A stretch of 41,828 bases of DNA from Bacillota bacterium (GTDB lineage: Bacteria > Bacillota_E > JAJZYS01 > JAJYTV01): NCBI GenBank assembly GCA_021845645.1, contig JAJZVM010000032.1:1-41828 (forward strand), written 5' to 3'. A program made the translations under genes and the position numbers. The stretch's first letter is position 1. Every line of letters begins with the position of its first letter. Below the pieces are notes generated by a model. It had not been told where the DNA came from, ran no database searches, and saw nothing but the letters and a program-made list of their open reading frames with translations. Positions 18,042 to 27,469 of the stretch are shown one piece after another.

Positions 18042-19459
18042 GCCTCCGCCTCCCCTGGCAGGCCGCCTCTCGCCAGGATGCGGGCGTGGGCCGCCGCCCC
18101 GCTCTCCCCGGCGCCGACCCGGCCCAGCACCTCGCGCGCGATCGCCTGCGCGAGCGCGAAGGGGCCCGCACCCGAGAGCGGCTGCCGCCAGATCGCGTCG
18201 AGCTCCGCCCGCCGGAACTCCTCGGGAAGGCCCTGCGGCCTGCCCAGGATGTCGAGGATGCGCCGCTCGTCCGCGAGCCCCGCGTGCAGGGCGACGTCCG
18301 CGAAGGCGCGCGCGGCCCGCTGCGCCGCATCGAGCGCGGCCAGCAGGCGCACCTTCGGCCGGCCGATGCGCTCGGCCGCGTAGCCCGCCGCGTACTGGGA
18401 CCAACCTGGCGCGACGTACGGCGACAGCATGATGCGGCCGAGGACGTCCGTGGGCGGCAGCGAGGAGAAGAGCAGGTGGCTGCCTGGCACGCCGGCTGAG
18501 GCCACCGTCAGCGGGAGGCGGCTGTGCATGTGCATCGCCTGCATCGGGCCCTGACCGGCGAAGACGAGCAGCCGCCCGCCTCCCTTTCCCCCCGGCACGT
18601 ACGCCGCGAGCGGCAGGAGGCCGTGCAGCTGCGCGGGGCCGGGCGCAAGCTGCGGAGCAGCCGCAGCGGGGAAGTCCCGGCCCACGGCATCGCGCACCTG
18701 CTCCTGCGCCTCCTCGTAGGCCGCCATGACCTCCTGCGGCGACTCCGGCCGGTCCTCCGCCATGTCCTCCAGGATCTCCGCGATGTCGCGCCCCGGCGCG
18801 ATCTCCCGCGCCAGGCGGCCCGCCTCGAGCAGCTCCGCCTCCAGGCGGACGACGGCCGCCTCCGCGAGCTCCTTCGGCACGAGGTACATCCCGAGCTCGT
18901 CCCGCATCAGGTCATGCAGGGCATGCGGCCCCATGGGGCTCTCGGGCATTGCGGCGCCGCGTGCCGCATCGAGGCCCCGCACGTAGTGTTCGAGGGCCAT
19001 GAACGCCCCGGCCCGCGGCTCGCCAGCCTCGCTCTCTTCGGGCTTCGCGCCGACGGCGAGGAGAAGCCCCGCCGCCAGGGCTGCCGCCCGCGACGCCTGG
19101 TCGATGGCGCGCGGATCCTGACCCGCCGGCACCGGCCCCTCGAGGGCGGGCGGGATCGCCCGCCAGACCGCCTCGCGATCCTCTTCCCTGAGTTCGGACT
19201 GGATGAGCGCCGTCAGGATCGCCTCGGCGAGGGACGCGCTGCCGCTGTCCCCCGCCTCAAGCACCGCGCGCCGGGCCACTCGCCGGAGCGGCCCTTCGCC
19301 GATCTCCCTGGCCCAGTCCTCCGCCTCGGCCCGTCGCCGGTCGAGGGCTGCGGCGCCGGACGGCCCGAAGCCCTGGAACGTCAGCCCGAGCTCCTGGCGC
19401 ACGACCGGGAAGGCCCCGAGGTACCAGCTGGTCAGGGCCTCCTGCCGCCCCTCGGCCAT
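18038..19459 (-). CDS. DUF885-like protein with degenerate metal site
   Basis: 473 residues from ATG 19459, three bases after ppdK. The helical N-terminus, the stretch HDLMRDELGMYLVPKELAE (about 182-200) and SPQEVMAAYEEAQEQVRDAV (240-259) follow the order of DUF885 proteins, a gluzincin-like metallopeptidase-fold family. In DUF885 the core is H-E-x-x-P-G-H-H; the aligned segment here is SAGVPGSH (321-328), so the first His, the Glu and one of the last two His are replaced. The later W-x-x-Y-A (GWSQYAAG) and R-A-x-R-x-x-x-D-x-x-L-H (381-392) landmarks persist. I infer a structural or regulatory role rather than proteolysis. It is translationally linked to ppdK and dgt. The family match is from motif order only. 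Confidence 0.6.
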   Translation of the reverse strand: MAEGRQEALTSWYLGAFPVVRQELGLTFQGFGPSGAAALDRRRAEAEDWAREIGEGPLRRVARRAVLEAGDSGSASLAEAILTALIQSELREEDREAVWRAIPPALEGPVPAGQDPRAIDQASRAAALAAGLLLAVGAKPEESEAGEPRAGAFMALEHYVRGLDAARGAAMPESPMGPHALHDLMRDELGMYLVPKELAEAAVVRLEAELLEAGRLAREIAPGRDIAEILEDMAEDRPESPQEVMAAYEEAQEQVRDAVGRDFPAAAAPQLAPGPAQLHGLLPLAAYVPGGKGGGRLLVFAGQGPMQAMHMHSRLPLTVASAGVPGSHLLFSSLPPTDVLGRIMLSPYVAPGWSQYAAGYAAERIGRPKVRLLAALDAAQRAARAFADVALHAGLADERRILDILGRPQGLPEEFRRAELDAIWRQPLSGAGPFALAQAIAREVLGRVGAGESGAAAHARILARGGLPGEAEA

Positions 19460-19460
19460 C

Positions 19461-22100
19461 TCAGTCCGAGAGGGCCGCGCGGGCGGCCGCGAGCCTCGCG
19501 ATCGGCACGCGGTAGGGCGAGCAGGAGACGTAGTTGAGGCCGGCGTGGTGGCAGAAGGCGATCGACTGCGGCTCGCCGCCGTGCTCGCCGCAGATGCCCA
19601 CCTTGAGCTCGGGCTTGCGCGAGCGGCCACGCGCGACGCCGAGTTCGACGAGTTGGCCGACGCCGTTCTGGTCCAGGACGGCGAACGGGTTCTGCGGCAG
19701 CACCTTGTCCTCGAGGTAGCGCGTCAGGAACTTCGCCTCGGCGTCGTCGCGGCTGAAGCCGAACGTCGTCTGCGTCAGGTCGTTCGTGCCGAAGGAGAAG
19801 AAGTCGGCGTGCTCCGCGATGTCGTACGCGAGGAGGCAGGCCCTGGGGATCTCCAGCATCGTGCCCACCTTCAGCGGCAGCTCGCGGCCCGTCTCGCGCT
19901 GCACCTCGCCGTGCACCCCTGCGACCATGCGCCGCGTGATCTCGAGCTCCTTCGGGTCGCCCACGAGCGGGATCATCACCTCCGGACGCGCGTCGACGCC
20001 TTCCGCGAGGAGACGCGCCGCCGCCTGGTAGACGGCCCTGGCCTGCATCTCGTAGATCTCCGGGTAGATGAGGCCGAGCCGGCAGCCGCGGAAGCCGAGC
20101 ATCGGGTTGAACTCCGAGAGAGCCCTGGCCTTGCGCAGCAGGTCCGACTTGCGCCGGTACTCCTCGCTGCCCTGCTCGTCCTTCGCGCGCATCACCGCGA
20201 TGTCGACGGCGAGCTCCTCGACGTCCGGCAGGAACTCGTGCAGCGGCGGGTCCAGCAGGCGGATCGTCACCGGCAGGCCCTGCATCGCCTTGAGGATGCC
20301 GTAGAAGTCGCCCTCCTGCATCGGCAGGAGCTTCTTCAGCGCCGCGCGGCGCTCTTCCTCGGTGTCCGCGAGGATCATCTCCTGCACGACCGGCAGCCGG
20401 TCCTGCGCCATGAACATGTGCTCCGTGCGGCAGAGGCCGACGCCGCCCGCGCCGAAGCCGCGCGCCCGCTCGGCGTCCTCCGGCGTGTCGGCGTTCGCCA
20501 TCACGCCGAGCCGGCGGATCTCGTCCGCCCAGTGAAGCAGCTCCGCGGTCTCGCCGCCCAGCTGCGGCTCCACCATGCCCACCTGGCCGAGGAAGACGCG
20601 GCCGGTGGCGCCGTCGATCGAGATGACGTCGTCCTCCCGCAAGGTGCGCCCGGCCACCTGCAGCTCGCGGCGGACGAGGTCGATCCTGAGGGACTCGCAG
20701 CCGACGATGCAGGGCTTGCCCATGCCTCTCGCCACGATCGCCGCGTGGCAGGTCATGCCGCCGCGCGAGGTGAGGACGCCCTGCGCCAGCACGATGCCGT
20801 GGATGTCGTCCGGCGCCGTCTCAGGCCGCACGAGGATGACGCGCTCGCCCATGCGGCCGAGCTCCTCCGCCCGGTCCGCCTCGAACGTGATGCGTCCCGT
20901 CGCCGCACCGGGCGACGCCGGCAGGCCCTTCGCGAGCACCTCGTTCGCGGCGTGCGGGTCGACGCTGCGGTGCAGGAGCTGGTCGATCTGCTCCGGCGTC
21001 ACGCGGCGGATCGCCTCCGCCTTGTCGATCCGTCCCTCGTGCACGAGATCCACCGCCACCTTGACGGCGGCCCTGGCCGAGCGCTTGCCGCTGCGGGTCT
21101 GCAGCAGGTAGAGGCGGCCGTCCTCGATCGTGAACTCGATGTCCTGCATGTCGCCGTAGTGCTTCTCGAGAAGCTGCGCGACCCGCTCCACCTCGTCGTA
21201 GGCGGCCGGGATGTCCTGTCCCAGCACCGCGATCGGCTTCGGGGTGCGGATGCCCGCGACGACGTCCTCGCCCTGGGCCTGCGTCAGGTACTCGCCGTAG
21301 AGCACCTTCTCGCCGGTGTTCGGGTTGCGCGTGAAGAGCACGCCGGTGCCCGACATGGGGCTGAGGTTGCCGAAGACCATGGCCTGCACGTTGACGGCCG
21401 TGCCGAGGTCGTCGGGAATCTGGTTGATCTTGCGGTAGACCTTGGCGCGCGGGTTCCCCCAGGAGTCGAAGACGGCCCGCACCGCCAGCATCAGCTGCTG
21501 GCGCGGCTCCTCGGGGAACGGCTTGCCGGTGTCGCGGCGCACGAGCTCGAGGTATCTCTGGATGACCTGCTCGAGGTCGCCTTCGCCGAGCTGGTGGTCG
21601 TGCTCCACCCCCGCCCGCTCGCGCACCCCCGCCAGGATGTTCTCGAAGGCGCTGTGCTCCATGCGCAGCACGACGTTGCCGAACATCTGGATGAAGCGGC
21701 GGTGGCAGTCGAGGGCGAAGCGGCGCCCGGCACGGCGGCCGAGGGCTTCCGTCGTCCGGGGGTTGAGGCCGAGGTTCAGGATCGTGTCCATCATGCCGGG
21801 CATCGAGACGGCCGCGCCGGAGCGCACCGAGACGAGGAGCGGGTTCTCCTCATCGCCGAAGCGCTTGCCGAGGCGCTCCTCGAGCGCCTGGACCTCCTGC
21901 CAGACGGCCTCCTCGAGGCCTGCGGGGAACGTCTGGCCGAGGGCGCTATAGAGGTTGCAGGCCTGGGCCGACACCGTGAAGCCGGGAGGCACCGGCAGGC
22001 CCACCTTCGTCATCTCCGCGAGGTTCGCACCCTTGCCGCCGAGGCGCGCACGATCGTCCTTCGAGCCCTCCTCGAAGCGGAACACGAGCTTCTCCGTCAC
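19461..22100 (-). CDS. ppdK: Pyruvate, phosphate dikinase
   Basis: 879 residues, the normal length. The N-terminal nucleotide-binding domain begins with LGGKGANLAEMTKVGLPVPPGF. The swivelling phosphohistidine domain carries GGMTCHAAIVARGMGKPCI with the catalytic His, preceded by the Thr that the regulator phosphorylates. The C-terminal PEP/pyruvate barrel includes GFRGCRLGLIYPEI and ends with the catalytic Cys in NYVSCSPYRV. It interconverts ATP, phosphate and pyruvate with AMP, pyrophosphate and PEP. Directly upstream is its regulatory kinase/phosphorylase, a natural functional pair. Only two bases separate them, and both belong to the operon led by glyQ. Confidence 0.97.
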   Translation of the reverse strand: MTEKLVFRFEEGSKDDRARLGGKGANLAEMTKVGLPVPPGFTVSAQACNLYSALGQTFPAGLEEAVWQEVQALEERLGKRFGDEENPLLVSVRSGAAVSMPGMMDTILNLGLNPRTTEALGRRAGRRFALDCHRRFIQMFGNVVLRMEHSAFENILAGVRERAGVEHDHQLGEGDLEQVIQRYLELVRRDTGKPFPEEPRQQLMLAVRAVFDSWGNPRAKVYRKINQIPDDLGTAVNVQAMVFGNLSPMSGTGVLFTRNPNTGEKVLYGEYLTQAQGEDVVAGIRTPKPIAVLGQDIPAAYDEVERVAQLLEKHYGDMQDIEFTIEDGRLYLLQTRSGKRSARAAVKVAVDLVHEGRIDKAEAIRRVTPEQIDQLLHRSVDPHAANEVLAKGLPASPGAATGRITFEADRAEELGRMGERVILVRPETAPDDIHGIVLAQGVLTSRGGMTCHAAIVARGMGKPCIVGCESLRIDLVRRELQVAGRTLREDDVISIDGATGRVFLGQVGMVEPQLGGETAELLHWADEIRRLGVMANADTPEDAERARGFGAGGVGLCRTEHMFMAQDRLPVVQEMILADTEEERRAALKKLLPMQEGDFYGILKAMQGLPVTIRLLDPPLHEFLPDVEELAVDIAVMRAKDEQGSEEYRRKSDLLRKARALSEFNPMLGFRGCRLGLIYPEIYEMQARAVYQAAARLLAEGVDARPEVMIPLVGDPKELEITRRMVAGVHGEVQRETGRELPLKVGTMLEIPRACLLAYDIAEHADFFSFGTNDLTQTTFGFSRDDAEAKFLTRYLEDKVLPQNPFAVLDQNGVGQLVELGVARGRSRKPELKVGICGEHGGEPQSIAFCHHAGLNYVSCSPYRVPIARLAAARAALSD

Positions 22101-22102
22101 CG

Positions 22103-22939
22103 TCAGGCCCTCCCCAAGATCTCGAGGATGTAGTTGGCGGTCTCCTCGACCGCGCGCTGCGACACGTCGATCACCGTGCAGCCGAGGCGCTTGTATACCC
22201 TGTCCGCGTGCTCGAGCTCCTCGAGGATGCGGCCGAGGTCCGCATAGCGCGACCCTGCGCCGAGGCCGAGGCTTCTCAGCCGCTCGGTGCGGATCTGCAG
22301 CAGGTTCTCCGGGTTGATCGTCAGGCCGATGATGCGCCGCGGCGGAATCTGGTAGAGCTCGTCCGGCAGGTCCGCCTCCGGCACGATCGGCACGTTGGCC
22401 ACCTTGATCTGGCGATGCGCGAGGTACATCGAGGTCGGGGTCTTCGACGTGCGCGAGACGCCGAGCAGCACGACGTCGGCGCGCAGGATGCCCGCAGGGT
22501 CCTTGCCGTCGTCGTACCGCACCGCGAACTCCACCGCCTCGACGCGCCGGAAGTAGCGCGCGTCGAGCTGGTGCACGAGTCCCGGCGTGCGGCTCGGCGC
22601 CGCCGACAGGGCCTGCTGCAGCCCGTCCAGCACCGGTCCCATGACGTCGGCGTACGGCAGGCCCGCCGCCTCGCAGTGACGGACGATCGACGCCCGCAGC
22701 TCCGGCAGGATGATGGTGAACACGACGGCACAGGGCATGCGCTGCAGGCCCTGCATGACCTGCAGGAACTCGCCTTCCGTCGTCACGTGCGGGTAGCGCC
22801 GCACCTCGATCGGATGTCCCGGGAACTGGCTCGCGGCCGCCTGGGCCACAAGCTCGGCCGTCTCGCCGAGCGCGTCCGAGATGACGACCACCAGTGCCGC
22901 CGCGCCGCCCGAGCCGCTATTCCCTGTCAGAGGAGCCAC
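22103..22939 (-). CDS. PPDK regulatory protein (bifunctional kinase/pyrophosphorylase)
   Basis: About 270 residues of the DUF299/PPSR family. VVVISDALGETAELVAQAA is the standard N-terminus, and GVSRTSKTPTSMYLA is the P-loop-like ADP-binding segment; FTIILPELR lies between. The protein inactivates PpdK by ADP-dependent threonine phosphorylation and reactivates it by phosphate-dependent dephosphorylation; the adjacency to ppdK supports PPDK rather than PEP synthase as target. The same gene follows glyQS in other Firmicutes. Start choice is uncertain: the GTG at 22939 sits inside AAGGAGGTG, itself a strong ribosome-binding sequence, so initiation may be slightly downstream, possibly at a CTG. 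Confidence 0.92.
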   Translation of the reverse strand: MAPLTGNSGSGGAAALVVVISDALGETAELVAQAAASQFPGHPIEVRRYPHVTTEGEFLQVMQGLQRMPCAVVFTIILPELRASIVRHCEAAGLPYADVMGPVLDGLQQALSAAPSRTPGLVHQLDARYFRRVEAVEFAVRYDDGKDPAGILRADVVLLGVSRTSKTPTSMYLAHRQIKVANVPIVPEADLPDELYQIPPRRIIGLTINPENLLQIRTERLRSLGLGAGSRYADLGRILEELEHADRVYKRLGCTVIDVSQRAVEETANYILEILGRA

Positions 22940-22944
22940 CTCCT

Positions 22945-24983
22945 TCAGTCGGCCGCGCTGAGCGCGGCGATCTCCGCCACCTGCGACAGGGCCCTGTGCG
23001 CGCGGAAGAGAAGCGCCTGGCGGCGCGCGCGCACCTCGGGTTCCTCGGCCATGACCATCACCGCGGCGAAGAAGCGGTCGAGAGGCTCGAAGAGCTCAGC
23101 CGCCCGCCTGAGGTAGCCGAGGTAGTCGCGCCGGGCGAGGAGTTCCCCGCCCTGTGCCTCGAGGGCCGAGACCTCCCGCAAGAGGTCCGTCTCCGGCCCT
23201 TCGGCGCCGTCCGTGCCGCCTTCGCGGGCGAGGTTCCTCGCCCTTCTCGCCGCCTGCACGAGGCGCGTCCACGCCTCGCCCTGGGCCGCCTGCGCCAGGG
23301 CCTCGACCCGCCGCATGACCTCCGACGGATACTCTATGCCGCTCGCGAGCACCGCCTGCACGATGCGCGGGTCATGTCCCGCCTCCTGGGCGCGCGCCAG
23401 CAGGCGCGCGGCGAGGAACGGCCGCACCGCGTCGGGCGCCGCCCCGGCCCGCTCGCCGAGGAGGCCCTGGTAGCCGGTCGCCGCGGCCGCGAGCGCCGGC
23501 GTCAAGGGCAGGTCAGGCAGGGTGTCCCAGAGCCGCAGGGCGCCGATGGCGGCGCGCCTGAGGCCGAAGGGGTCCTGCGATCCGGTCGGCGCCTTGCCGA
23601 GGGCCAGGAAGCCGACGAGCTGGTCGAGGCGGTCCGCGAGCGCCAGGAGTCGACCCGCGTCATCCTGCGGCAGGTCGTCGTCGCCGCCGCGCGGTCGCAC
23701 CCGCTCGGCGATCGCCTGCGCCACGGCCGGCGCCTCGCCGGCCAGCGTCGCGTACGCCCCGCCCATCGTCCCCTCGAGCTCCGGCAGCTCGCGCACCAGC
23801 GCCGTCGCGCGATCGCAGAGCGAGAGGGCCCCCGCGCGCTCCAGCACCGGAACGAGATCCCCCCGTCCCGCCGCCCGCGCGATGGCGGCGGCGAGGCCGG
23901 CGAGCCGCTCCGTGCGCAGGTAGAGGCTGCCGAGGCCTGGCGCGTAAGCGATGCCCTCGAGTTCAGGGCGGCGCTCCGGCAGGGCCGTCTTCCGGTCCTC
24001 GCGGTAGAAGAAGAGCGCGTCCGCCAGCCGCGCCGCGAGCACCGTCTCGTTGCCGCGCCGTACGACGTCCTCGTCGCCACCGTTGCGCACGGCGCAGAAG
24101 CGCGCCGCCAGCTCGCCGTCCGGGCGGCGCAGCGGGAAGAAGCGCTGGTGGTGGACCATGGTCGCGACGAGCACCGGGTCCGGCACGTCGAGGTACTCCG
24201 GGGCGAAGCGGCCGACGAAGGCCTGCGGCCACTCGCAGAGGTCCGTGACCTCCTCGAGGAGCGCGTCCGGCATCTCGGGCACGAGGCCCTCGGCTGCGGC
24301 GGCGGCCTCTACCATCTGCGACACCCGGGCCCGCCTGAGGAGGCGGTCCGGCTCGACGAAGCCCCGGCGCAGCACCTCGAGGTAGTCCCTGGCGCCGGTC
24401 ACCCGGTGCGCACCGGGGGCCAGCACGCGGTGCGCGTAGGTGACGTCGCCTGCCGCGATCGGACCGATCTCCGCCGGCAGCACCTCGCCGTCCAGAAGCG
24501 CGAGGAGCCAGCCGAGCGGCCGCGGCAGGCGTGGCGCTCCCTGGGCCCAGCGCATGGTGCGGGGGAAGTGGAGCTGGCGCGCCACGTCACCCACGGCCTC
24601 CGCCATGATCTCGCGTGCGCTCCGTCCGGACACCTCCCGGCGCAGGAAGAGGTAGGCCCCCTGCGGCGTCTCCCGCCGCTCGAGCGTCTCGGGCGGGACC
24701 CCCTGGCCGCGCGCGAAGCCGAGCGCCGCCTGGGTGTAGCCGCCATCCTTGCCGATCGCCGCGGCGAGGGACGGTCCGCGCAGCTCCTGGATGCGATCCG
24801 GCTGCCGCTCGCGCAGGCCGTCGAGCACCGCGCAGAGGCGCCGCGGCGTCGCGTAGGCGGCCGTCGTCGCGCCCTCCTCGCGCAGGCCGGCCGCGTCGGC
24901 GGCGGCCCTGAGGGCCTCGGCGAGTTCTTCGGCCGCCGGGGCGATCGTGCCCGACGGCAGCTCCGGGAAGCCGAGCTCCACGA

Positions 24984-24993
<10 letters not shown>
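22945..24993 (-). CDS. glyS: Glycyl-tRNA synthetase beta subunit
   Basis: 682 residues, typical size. It opens with [14 protein letters not shown] (usual form 'LLLEIGTEELPA'), then the conserved [16 protein letters not shown] and LPKTMRW-like region ([10 protein letters not shown]), and [11 protein letters not shown]. The HD-like segment with [21 protein letters not shown] is followed by [15 protein letters not shown]; the anticodon-binding region is at the C-terminus. With GlyQ it makes the heterotetramer that charges tRNA-Gly and provides tRNA recognition. The GTG at 24993 has GGGAGGG seven bases upstream and overlaps the end of glyQ by ten bases. Confidence 0.97.
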
Positions 24994-25868
<875 letters not shown>

Positions 25869-25885
25869 TTCCTTCGCCTCCCGGC

Positions 25886-25929
25886 CAAGAAGATAGGCGC
25901 CTCCCGTCCCTCAGGGACGGGAGGCGCCT
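25886..25929 (-). terminator. T-box terminator hairpin
   Basis: Perfect 16-base arms AGGCGCCTCCCGTCCC (25929-25914 and 25910-25895) around a three-base loop, followed by TATCTTCTT on the minus strand. It competes with the antiterminator of the T-box leader and ends 17 bases before the proposed glyQ start. Confidence 0.9.
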
Positions 25930-26115
25930 CCCGCGGTTCCACCCTGCTTCCCCCAGGCGGGGGCCACTCGTCGAAGGGGCTTTACTGGCGGCCCGAAGCC
26001 GCGTTCCTCCCCAGGCTTGCGGGCGCCAAAAGCGCCGTGGGCTGCACCCGGCTTCCACCGTCCCGGGCTCGCTCGCCAGCTCCGCGGGGCGCTTCCCTCC
26101 CGCGCATCGCCATCC
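25886..26115 (-). promoter_or_regulatory. T-box riboswitch, tRNA-Gly responsive
   Basis: On the minus strand the leader contains the T-box AGGGTGGAACCGCG (25945-25932), one base from the usual AGGGTGGTACCGCG. Upstream is a Stem I with GAGCGAGCC and GGTGGAAGCCGGG, the usual distal bulge elements. Downstream CGTCCCT can pair with the T-box to form the antiterminator or join a 16-bp terminator. Uncharged tRNA-Gly should favour read-through into glyQ. A GGC at 26036-26034 is a possible specifier codon, but I could not fold the specifier loop with certainty. Confidence 0.92.
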
Positions 26116-26155
26116 ATGTCCAGAGTGCCAAGAGGCCGGTAGGAAGTCAAGTTGC

Positions 26156-26188
26156 CGACTTGACTCACAATTAAAGTACTCGAAACGG
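26156..26188 (+). repeat. 33-bp direct repeat, copy 1
   Basis: An AT-richer 33-base sequence with core CACAATTAAAGTACTCG, identical to copy 2 at 26377-26409. Past the perfect part the two copies still align with substitutions over about 40 more bases up to GGGAGGG, so they are homologous element ends. Copy 1 sits 80 bases before the transposase fragment start. Confidence 0.9.
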
Positions 26189-26235
26189 AGTCGTTGCCTC
26201 AGAAGTAAAAGGTACACGACGGGAGGGTTGTCCGA

Positions 26236-26376
26236 GTGTCGCGAATCGACGTGCCAGACCTGCCTCAGAGGGAGGTGCTGGACGTGCCGCTGCCGTTCAG
26301 GGAGCGCCAGGTGGTGCTGAAGGAACTCGCCGAGCGCTACCGCAAGGCGACGAAGGGGGACAAGAGCCGTCTGCTG
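26236..26376 (+). pseudogene. Truncated transposase/integrase N-terminus
   Basis: A GTG at 26236 with GGGAGGG eight bases upstream begins a frame containing PFRERQVVLKELAERYRKA followed by TKGDKSRLL. This matches the N-terminus of ISNCY-type 'integrase catalytic region' transposases, where a KSRLL-D-E-F helix normally continues. Here similarity stops exactly at 26376, where the second copy of the 33-bp repeat begins. About 47 of an expected several hundred residues remain, so the gene cannot work. The frame stays open to 26646, but the rest is not transposase. Confidence 0.65.
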
Positions 26377-26409
26377 CGACTTGACTCACAATTAAAGTAC
26401 TCGAAACGG
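26377..26409 (+). repeat. 33-bp direct repeat, copy 2
   Basis: Identical to copy 1 and in the same orientation, 221 bases away. It begins exactly where the transposase fragment breaks off. The flanking continuation (to about 26455) is a diverged version of that after copy 1, suggesting the end of a related second element rather than a target-site duplication. Confidence 0.9.
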
Positions 26410-26594
26410 GTTCGCCGCCGCAGGAGTCCAGGGCGCGCGAAGGGAGGGGGAGTACCGCACATATCGGATCTGTGGAGGATTTCCCGGCATGAGCAGAGCA
26501 TTCCTGATCGCGAGAAGACTTGCCACAGGTATGCCTGGTCCGATCCTGCGCCAACCCGGGACCACACCCTGCGGAGCGGAAGAAGGTATCCCTG

Positions 26595-27317
26595 TTGGAT
26601 TGGTTCGCCTACCAGCCCACATCCGCGACATGGATGGCCCTTGTAGCGGGTCTTCTTTGCATAGGCCTCAGTGCCTTGCTAATCCCCATCCGTCATCAGC
26701 CGTACGAAAGAGTGGCGTATTTCGCAGTCCGCGACGTGATGCAGGTGTTCGGTTTGGGGGTTGCCTTTCCGATTTGGTTTGTCTCACGTTACATGCACCA
26801 ACCGATTGGTGTGATTGGGATAACGTGGGCTCGGTGGCCGCAAGATGTCCTTGTCGACGTGGTCCTGGCTATAATGCTCAGTTTGGTCTTCATAAAAGAC
26901 CACCGCGACAGGAAACTCCACTTTCGGGCAGGCGATGTGCTGTACTTGTTCGTCACGGGCATTTTCGAAGTTGTATTCTTTTACGGTTTTCTTCGTCATT
27001 ATTTTGAAGTGGCTTTCGGTATCGTCCCGTCCATTCTCTTGGCAAGCGTATTCTATAGTCTTCACCATATCGGATTCGAAGTGCAGATGCGAGGGAATCC
27101 GTGGGCTAAAGAGCTATCGAAGCTCACCGCTGTCGGCGTGATGTATGCTGCTGTCTATCGAATTGCCGGTGGCGCACTGGCTATCTACCCACTGTTCTGG
27201 GGCGTGGGCGCAGGTTTCGACGTCTTGCTGACAAAGGAAGGGCGGGACTTCCCGTGGAGAAACGCCATGGTGGTCCTCCTGCTGATGATGGCCGCGATCG
27301 GCATACTGGTGCGATAG
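26595..27317 (+). CDS. CPBP-like (Rce1/Abi) membrane protein, lower GC
   Basis: About 240 residues with six to seven membrane helices. The pattern FEVVFFYGFLRHYFE followed 16 residues later by FYSLHH recalls the CPBP intramembrane protease family, whose motifs are E-E-x-x-x-R and F-x-x-x-H. Here the second Glu is Val and the Arg is Tyr, so peptidase activity is doubtful. The chosen start is TTG 26595 with AGAAGG eight bases upstream; the frame is open to 26520. The coding DNA is visibly more AT-rich than all neighbours and lies next to insertion-sequence debris, pointing to recent acquisition. Role unknown; bacteriocin self-immunity is one known role of relatives. Confidence 0.65.
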   Translation: MDWFAYQPTSATWMALVAGLLCIGLSALLIPIRHQPYERVAYFAVRDVMQVFGLGVAFPIWFVSRYMHQPIGVIGITWARWPQDVLVDVVLAIMLSLVFIKDHRDRKLHFRAGDVLYLFVTGIFEVVFFYGFLRHYFEVAFGIVPSILLASVFYSLHHIGFEVQMRGNPWAKELSKLTAVGVMYAAVYRIAGGALAIYPLFWGVGAGFDVLLTKEGRDFPWRNAMVVLLLMMAAIGILVR

Positions 27318-27469
27318 AACGCGATACGCGGGTTCTGACAGCGGTGATCGCGCGTCTCCTCGCTTCCGCGGAGCATGGCTCCTCTGCCGCTCCGAACGCA
27401 TCTGCATGACACATGCATAGGCCCCACGCGGGACCGCGCCGCTCGAGCGCGCCGCTGCGCCGGGACCGT

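Noticed and set aside
19203..22133. 976-codon open frame on the plus strand
   Set aside because: Exactly antisense to ppdK; composition is Arg/Ala/Leu/His-rich with no family motif. It is a GC-bias shadow.
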